Source: Kalmusia sp. IMI 367209
Taxonomy: Eukaryota; Ascomycota; Dothideomycetes; Pleosporales; Didymosphaeriaceae
Reading direction: 5' to 3'
NCBI GenBank assembly: GCA_027946365.1
Contig: JAPEUQ010000004.1
Coordinates: forward strand, 3,100,001-3,164,000
DNA length: 64,000 nt
Part shown: piece by piece, positions 59,138-64,000 of the stretch
Position numbering within the stretch: the stretch's first letter is position 1
Layout of the letters: each line of letters begins with the position of its first letter
Notes under the pieces: model-generated
Told to the model about the DNA's origin: nothing
Databases searched by the model: none
The model's input: only the letters and a program-made list of their open reading frames with translations
Position numbers and translations under genes: made by a program

Positions 59138-59155
59138 GCAGCAGCAGCAGCAGCA
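59138..59155. repeat. (GCA)6 microsatellite
   Basis: Six perfect GCA units in non-coding sequence. Confidence 0.75.
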
Positions 59156-59396
59156 TCACCACGCATAGAGTATGGGGGCACGCACACGAAATCTTGACGC
59201 CGAGTGACGACAGCAGGAATGCCGCTTGCTAATGGATGCGTGATGTGTTCCAACCCCGCTGTGAACGGAATCTCACGATGTCGCCTCCTCGCCTGGGCAG
59301 GCCTCGGCGTCAATCAACACTCATCCTGCAGCGTATGTCGCATCAAAGGTCACATTGCCAGCAATTGACGAATCGTAGAACGTCCCGCGGCGGTCC

Positions 59397-59672
59397 GATA
59401 AGCGTTGTCCGGAAGCGTCTCGACGTCTGGCTGGTTGCTCTAGGGCTTTGTAGTGCGTGCCGATGGAAGCCGAGCTCACGTTGGGATACGCCTATCTGAG
59501 CCATGGTTAACTCCACCATGAGGACCCCGTACTCCCCAGTATAAAGGGCAATGGCTCATATCTCATGGGATCCGTCATTTAATGTCCACGTGCTTTACTC
59601 ATTTCCAAGTTGAGACCAATTATAGCTCACTTCCGCTTGTCGCCGTTTAGGACCGCAGACTACTAAGATAAA
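59397..59672 (+). promoter_or_regulatory. Putative proline dehydrogenase promoter elements (TATA box, GATA-type sites)
   Basis: A TATAAA lies at 59540-59545, about 175 bases before the ATG. GATAAG at 59397-59402 and AGATAA at 59667-59672 match the HGATAR site of AreA/Nit2-type nitrogen regulators, which control proline use in moulds. Such short sites occur often by chance, so this is weak inference. Confidence 0.3.
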
Positions 59673-59719
59673 GGGTGACTTTCGACATCAACCAAGAGAT
59701 ACATCACAAAAAGTCCAAG

Positions 59720-61138
59720 ATGCCTCCCCGAACTCAACCAATTCGGCGGCTCAACCTCTCTACATCACACATCCGCCGCACCCTCGCACAATCACCACGC
59801 TTCGTGCACTCGAGCTCCCGCCAGAATGTCTCCATCCCATCAACATCACCAGTCACCACCCAGTTCGTTGCCTCAAACGCCTCGCGGCACCACTCCCCAC
59901 CAAAGGCCGTTCTATCCCGACTCCCCACATCCTCCGTTATCCGATCCTACGCCATAATGCGTATGTCTTCGTCGCCCGCCCTCCTCTCGCTATGCTTCGC
60001 CGTCCTGAAGCGCATGCTGGAGTCCAAGTCATACTTCATGAGCATCGAGCGGAACCCCGTCATTGCCCGGCTTCTGAAGAGCACCTTCTACGCACAGTTC
60101 TGCGCCGGCGAGACGAAGACGGAGGCAAGGCAGACCATGGCAACCAACCGCGAACTGCTCGGTTACGACGCCATCATGCTGGAATTTGCGTTGGAAGTAC
60201 TGGGAGGAAAAGCGCCCACCGCCGCGGAGACGGCAAAAGAGATCGAGACCTGGCGCAAGGGCATGCTGCAAAGCATCGAGATCGCAAAGGAGGGTGACTT
60301 CGTGGGCCTCAAGTGGTCTGGCCTCGGCCGGGCAGCACTCCAGCTCCTCAAGGAACAGAAAGACCCCTCGCCTGAGATGCTCGCTGCCATCACGGCCGCC
60401 TGCGACGCCGCGGCCGCAAAGAACGTCACACTCCTCCCCGGCGCCGAGGAGGAAGTCACCAACATCGGCCTCGAGAAGTGGTGCCTCGATCTCCAGCGCA
60501 AATACAACACGGCCGGCCGCGCTGTCGTCTACACAACCTACCAATGCTACCTGAAAGGCATCTCAGCGCGGCTCGCCCAGCACCTCGAGGCAGCATCCAA
60601 GGAAGGTTTTGTCGCGGGCGTCAAGCTCGTGCGCGGCGCATACCTCGCCTCGGAGCCCCGCGAGCTCATCTGGGAGACCAAGGAGGGCACCGACGCCTGC
60701 TACGACGCCTGCGCCGACGCCGTCCTCCGCCGCGAGTGGAACCCCAGCGTCGCCCCCTCGGAGCAATCCACCCCCTTCCCCGACGTCAACATCATCCTCG
60801 CTACCCACAACGCTACCTCGATCCAGAAAGCCCAGCAAATCCGCGCCCAGCAGCTCTTCAAGATGGCTCCAGACTCCCTGCCGCGCCTGGCGTACATCCA
60901 GCTCCTGGGCATGGCCGACGAGCTCTCGCAGGAGCTGGTCCTGAATCCCGCAAAGGCCGCGGATCCCCAGGCTCGCACCGTCAAGTGCATGACATGGGGG
61001 ACCACCACCGAGTGCCTCAACTTCCTGCTGCGCCGCGCGAGCGAGAACAAGGAGGCGGCGATGCGCACCGAGGAGACGCGTCGGGCCATGGGCCTGGAGC
61101 TGTGGCGGAGGACCAAGGGCGTGTTCGGCCTCGCCTAA
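59720..61138 (+). CDS. Proline dehydrogenase, mitochondrial
   Basis: Single exon, 472 residues. The frame is open further upstream only from a GTG, and ATG 59720 starts a typical mitochondrial presequence (PPRTQPIRRLNLSTSHIRRTLA, basic and hydroxylated, no acids). The catalytic barrel carries the family blocks: GLKWSGLGRAA, YTTYQCYLKG, GVKLVRGAYL (substrate/flavin contact), LATHNATS, YIQLLGMADEL and LLRRASENKEA, the last being the RRxxEN substrate motif near the C-terminus. The enzyme oxidises proline to pyrroline-5-carboxylate with FAD and feeds electrons to the respiratory chain, as Put1/PrnD do. Size is near the usual 450-490. No intron, high third-position GC. A neighbouring pyrroline-5-carboxylate dehydrogenase or proline permease, as in the Aspergillus prn cluster, is not present here. 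Confidence 0.93.
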   Translation: MPPRTQPIRRLNLSTSHIRRTLAQSPRFVHSSSRQNVSIPSTSPVTTQFVASNASRHHSPPKAVLSRLPTSSVIRSYAIMRMSSSPALLSLCFAVLKRMLESKSYFMSIERNPVIARLLKSTFYAQFCAGETKTEARQTMATNRELLGYDAIMLEFALEVLGGKAPTAAETAKEIETWRKGMLQSIEIAKEGDFVGLKWSGLGRAALQLLKEQKDPSPEMLAAITAACDAAAAKNVTLLPGAEEEVTNIGLEKWCLDLQRKYNTAGRAVVYTTYQCYLKGISARLAQHLEAASKEGFVAGVKLVRGAYLASEPRELIWETKEGTDACYDACADAVLRREWNPSVAPSEQSTPFPDVNIILATHNATSIQKAQQIRAQQLFKMAPDSLPRLAYIQLLGMADELSQELVLNPAKAADPQARTVKCMTWGTTTECLNFLLRRASENKEAAMRTEETRRAMGLELWRRTKGVFGLA

Positions 61139-61680
61139 CTGCATGGTTGCGTTGCGGCGTGTTTCGTGGTTTTGACCACTGGCATTTTTTTCCTTTTCAG
61201 CGTGGCGTTGGGTTCGCATGGGCTGGTTGTGCATGGCTTTGCGTTTTGAGCGTTGCATATCATGGTTACGTTTGCATGGATTCGGTCATGAGAGCTAGAT
61301 ATATGATACAGCAGCTATATATGCATTATCAACGATAAATGTACATGTCTTATCTATTCATTCCTGAAGACAAGTGATGGACACTGCTTACACTGATGCA
61401 AAGATCAGATTCGAGGCTGTGCCCTCTCAGTCGAGTCTCAACAGGGTACAAAGCCCGACCAGAGGTACCAAATCTATGTCTATGTATATTACACTAAGAA
61501 GCAAAGGGTTGTACGTAGTTAAAAACACAGTAAACTGAAAAGAGAGCAGCGGTTCGCGCCTACTTTTTCAACTTGAAACGTGTGTGAAGATGTGGTGACA
61601 GTAAAAGGTGTTACGATTTCACCAAGCTGATGATTACTTCTATGTCTATTAAATGAACGCCGAACCGCAAATTATCCTCT
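61139..61680. other. Intergenic between convergent genes
   Basis: About 540 bases, 3' flanks of two convergent genes; no further gene seen. Confidence 0.45.
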
Positions 61681-63106
61681 CTATACCGCACCATCAGCAC
61701 CGCCTTCCACCTGAGCCCCTGTCCCACCTGTCTGCACATCCACCCTCACCCCATTGCCCGCTGCCTTCTCGCCCGCCGCCAACTTCTCAAAAGCTTGAAT
61801 GAAATCATCCCTTAGGTCTTCCCAATTTTCTACGCCGATGCTGACGCGCAGCACCCTCTCGTCGACGCCTGAATCCGACATGCGTCTCCACTCGATCAAG
61901 CTCTCGACGCCACCAAGACTCGTAGCGTGGTGGAACAGGCGCAAATGTGAGGGCAACTCCCGCGCCTGACTGGGAGTCTTCGTGTAGATGCAAAAGACGG
62001 GGCCGAATCCGTTGGGCATCTGCTTCTTGAGCCAGGGGAAGTCTTTCTCCTGGAGACTGGCGTGCGTGATCTTGCTCACGACCTTGGACACGATGTCGCT
62101 CCCCTCTCCTTTGCCGTTCATTGCGCTGCTAAGCCACGATACGAGGTTCGTGGCATTCGACGACTGACGCTGTACACGGAGCTCGAGCGTGCGCAGACTG
62201 CGGACGCCTAACCAGCCCTCTAGACTCCCCAGGACTGAACCGAGGAATATACGCTCGTCTCTTAGCTGCTTCGCCATCTTCAATCCCTCCGCGCCCTTCT
62301 TGACCGCAAGTATACCGCAGAGCAAATCGCTGTGTCCCCCGATGTACTTTGTTCCGCTATGCATGACCACGTCCGCTCCCCAGGCAAATGGGTCCTGCAA
62401 CCCCGGCGGCCCAAAGGTCGAATCAACGCTTAATATAGCACCTCTTGCGTGCGCCCTGTCGGCATACTTTTTGATCTCGAATGCCTCGCCCTGGGGATTG
62501 ATTGGCGTCTCTAGATGCACGATGTCTCCCTTGCCTAAGCCTGCCTCATCCCACGCCTTCTCATCTGCATGTAGGTCCACGATCTTGAGCCCATGCATCT
62601 TCTTGTGCAGGCCGATGACGCCATGGCAACCATGGTAGCCGTCCGAGATGGCAACGACCTTGGGCACGACGTTGACGAGGAGGGCGTGGAAGGCGCTGAG
62701 CCCGCTGCTGTAGCTCACGACGTGGTTGGCGAGCTGTCCAAGCTCTTCTTCAGCGGTGCCGGGGTAGAGCAGTGGGGTGAGGATTGTTTCGAGACGGTTG
62801 ATGTTGGAGGAAGCGAGGCGTGAGTAGATGAGTGGAGTTTGAAGGTCTACGACTTCGCCGGCAGAGGCGGGAACGGGTTGGAGGTCGGCAGCGTTGCGGG
62901 GATAGCGGAAGGTGGTGGAGGTGTGGATGGCAGGTGCGACCTAGGGGTCTGATCTTTAGCCAAAGCCTCTTAGATGAGTCAATTCAACATGAGCATTGCT
63001 CAACAGGCACTGTAGGTGGTATCATCCAGTCACTTACATCGGTAAGGATGTTTACGCGGTCGTCTGCATGAATGGCAGCCGTTGCTGCAGAGATGGATCT
63101 GGTCAT
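61681..63106 (-). CDS. Cys/Met-metabolism PLP-dependent enzyme (cystathionine gamma-synthase/lyase-like)
   Basis: Two exons, 63038..63106 and 61681..62940, with a 97-base intron in phase 0; 442 residues. The first exon gives MTRSISAATAAIHADDRVNI, leading to VAPAIHTSTTFRYP. The fold-type I signatures follow: YSRLASSNINRLE, SYSSGLSAFHALL, the SDGYHGCHGV tyrosine loop, ETPINPQGE, LSVDSTFGPPGLQDPFAWGADVVMHSGTKYIGGHSD with the PLP lysine in SGTKY, and a C-terminal SLGGVESLIEWRRMSDSG and RVSIGVENWEDL with the carboxylate-binding arginine. This family carries out transsulfuration or gamma-elimination on homoserine esters and cystathionine. Which reaction cannot be told by eye, so synthase and lyase both remain possible. 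Confidence 0.87.
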
Positions 63107-63656
63107 ACTGGAGAGATTGAAGCGTATCAAGATGCAATTCGGCACTGGAGATAGATTACAAAAGCTAGGAGGTGTGGAAGGTCTATATAGAATGGTCGTA
63201 CATGTACAAAATGAGTCAATACCTTGCCATGTTGACACCACGCCCGTGATGCGGGCACAAGGCCCACAGAAGGAGCGCGGTAACACCGTAGAGAAGCCGA
63301 CGTAGGGCGCGCGCGTCGGCAACAGCAAGGCAAGGCGATGACGAAAGCTGCAATGTGACGAATCGGGTAGTGCGGGGTTGTTGTTGAGCTGAGGTGGGGT
63401 GAAGTTGCTGGCCCCTCCACGCTGGGAAAATTTGCGTTGCCGCAGCAGGGCATGCGCAACGATTTCAATGCATCATGAAACAAGTAATCTAGGTGGGGAG
63501 AAGTAGATGATAATGGCTGTAGCCTCAGTGAACCCAAGTTGGCATTTGATTACTATCGAATCCTTCTGCCGCTTTTCGTGCCGTTAGCAGCCCTCAAGGG
63601 CGCCGACTGCCGCTGAAGACCATTCCGCTATCATAATCCCCCACTGAATCACACAC
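63107..63656. other. Intergenic, no gene seen
   Basis: About 550 bases: promoter of the PLP enzyme gene on the left and the 3' flank of the cyclophilin gene on the right. Confidence 0.45.
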
Positions 63657-64000
63657 CTACTGCTGGCCTGAGCCAGTGATGGTAGGCGGCTTTGACGCAT
63701 GCCTGACAGCACCCGAGTTGCTGCCGACGGCCTCGATGGCACGCACGATCTTCATCGACTCGATATCGCCAGCGGGGACACGGCCGAAGACGACGTGCTT
63801 GCCGTCGAGCCACGAGGTGACGACGGTGGTGACGAAGAACTGGGAGCCGTTGCTAACTCAACGTCAGCTGCGAAACCGACAAGTGGAGTAGAGATAGGAC
63901 TTACGTGTTGGGGCCGGCGTTGGCCATGGACAGAAGGAAGGGCTTGTCGTGCTTGAGCTTGAAGTTCTCGTCGCTGAACTTCTCGCCGTAGATGGACTTT
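63657..64000 (-). CDS. Cyclophilin-type peptidyl-prolyl isomerase, 5' part missing
   Basis: C-terminal part on the minus strand: exon 63905..64000 (cut by the window edge) and exon 63657..63852, with a 52-base intron splitting a threonine codon. The visible protein holds the cyclophilin core: [50 protein letters not shown] with the tryptophan that contacts cyclosporin, then [14 protein letters not shown]. These enzymes speed cis-trans isomerisation of proline bonds. The end SGQQ is not an ER-retention signal, so a cytosolic or mitochondrial CypA type is likely. The N-terminus and any targeting peptide lie outside the window. Confidence 0.9.

Larger units (their letters stand above)
56262..59719. 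other. Long gene-free stretch
   Basis: About 3.4 kb, AT-richer between 56580 and 58600, with many stops in all frames and no supported exon. Frames near 58560-58950 and 57500-57840 have no motif. It is the longest gap in the window. The right end carries the promoter of the proline dehydrogenase gene. Confidence 0.5.

Noticed and set aside
60029..61258. Two long antisense frames over proline dehydrogenase (171 and 231 codons)
   Set aside because: Explained by high third-position GC of the sense gene; no motif and no plausible promoter.
60478..61338. 286-codon plus-strand frame inside proline dehydrogenase
   Set aside because: Same strand, shifted frame of a GC-rich true gene; protein is Arg/Pro-rich low complexity with no domain.
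58677..63605. Similar short strings (CAGCCCTCAAGG) near 58678 and 63589
   Set aside because: About twelve shared bases, no extension to a real repeat; likely chance.

Overview
The window looks like nuclear DNA from a filamentous ascomycete, most likely a dothideomycete of the Pleosporales type. Genes carry many short introns (about 40-150 bases) with GT..AG ends, and both strands are used without operons. Products are typical of moulds: a Pth11-like receptor, a secreted SET protein, a CE18 (Agd3-type) deacetylase, a bestrophin-like channel and a sugar transporter. The taxonomic placement is inference from gene content and intron style, not a search. Exon joins below were worked out by hand from splice signals and reading-frame phase.

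Layout. 1-9 kb: 3' part of an AIF/AMID-like FAD oxidoreductase, a single-pass membrane protein, and a large protein kinase. 9-16 kb: MFS sugar transporter, bestrophin-like channel, and a SET-domain protein with a signal peptide. 16-26 kb is metabolic and housekeeping: RidA/Mmf1, adenine phosphoribosyltransferase, a 710-residue ORF fusing homoserine kinase to AIR synthetase, and an AAA ATPase whose frame breaks at a run of seven A. 26-28 kb: secreted glycosidase-like protein.

28-42 kb is an accessory-looking block of hypothetical genes separated by AT-rich spacers. Three of them (near 32, 35 and 41 kb) share one unnamed domain centred on a CW[DN][IL] motif, and two of these have an intron at the same place in it. 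42-56 kb: NmrA-like protein, secreted NTF2-like protein, multi-pass membrane protein, Agd3-type deacetylase, SDR, Pth11-like receptor and a small hypothetical. 56-59.7 kb appears gene-free. 59.7-64 kb: mitochondrial proline dehydrogenase, a Cys/Met-metabolism PLP enzyme, and a cyclophilin running off the right edge.

The most unusual item is the homoserine kinase-AIR synthetase fusion, which would tie threonine synthesis to de novo purine synthesis in one polypeptide. Purine salvage (APRT) lies about 1.4 kb beyond its 3' end on the same strand. RidA, which clears enamine/imine by-products of amino-acid enzymes, and the Cys/Met enzyme and proline dehydrogenase add an amino-acid theme, but they are not a cluster in any regulatory sense that I can see.
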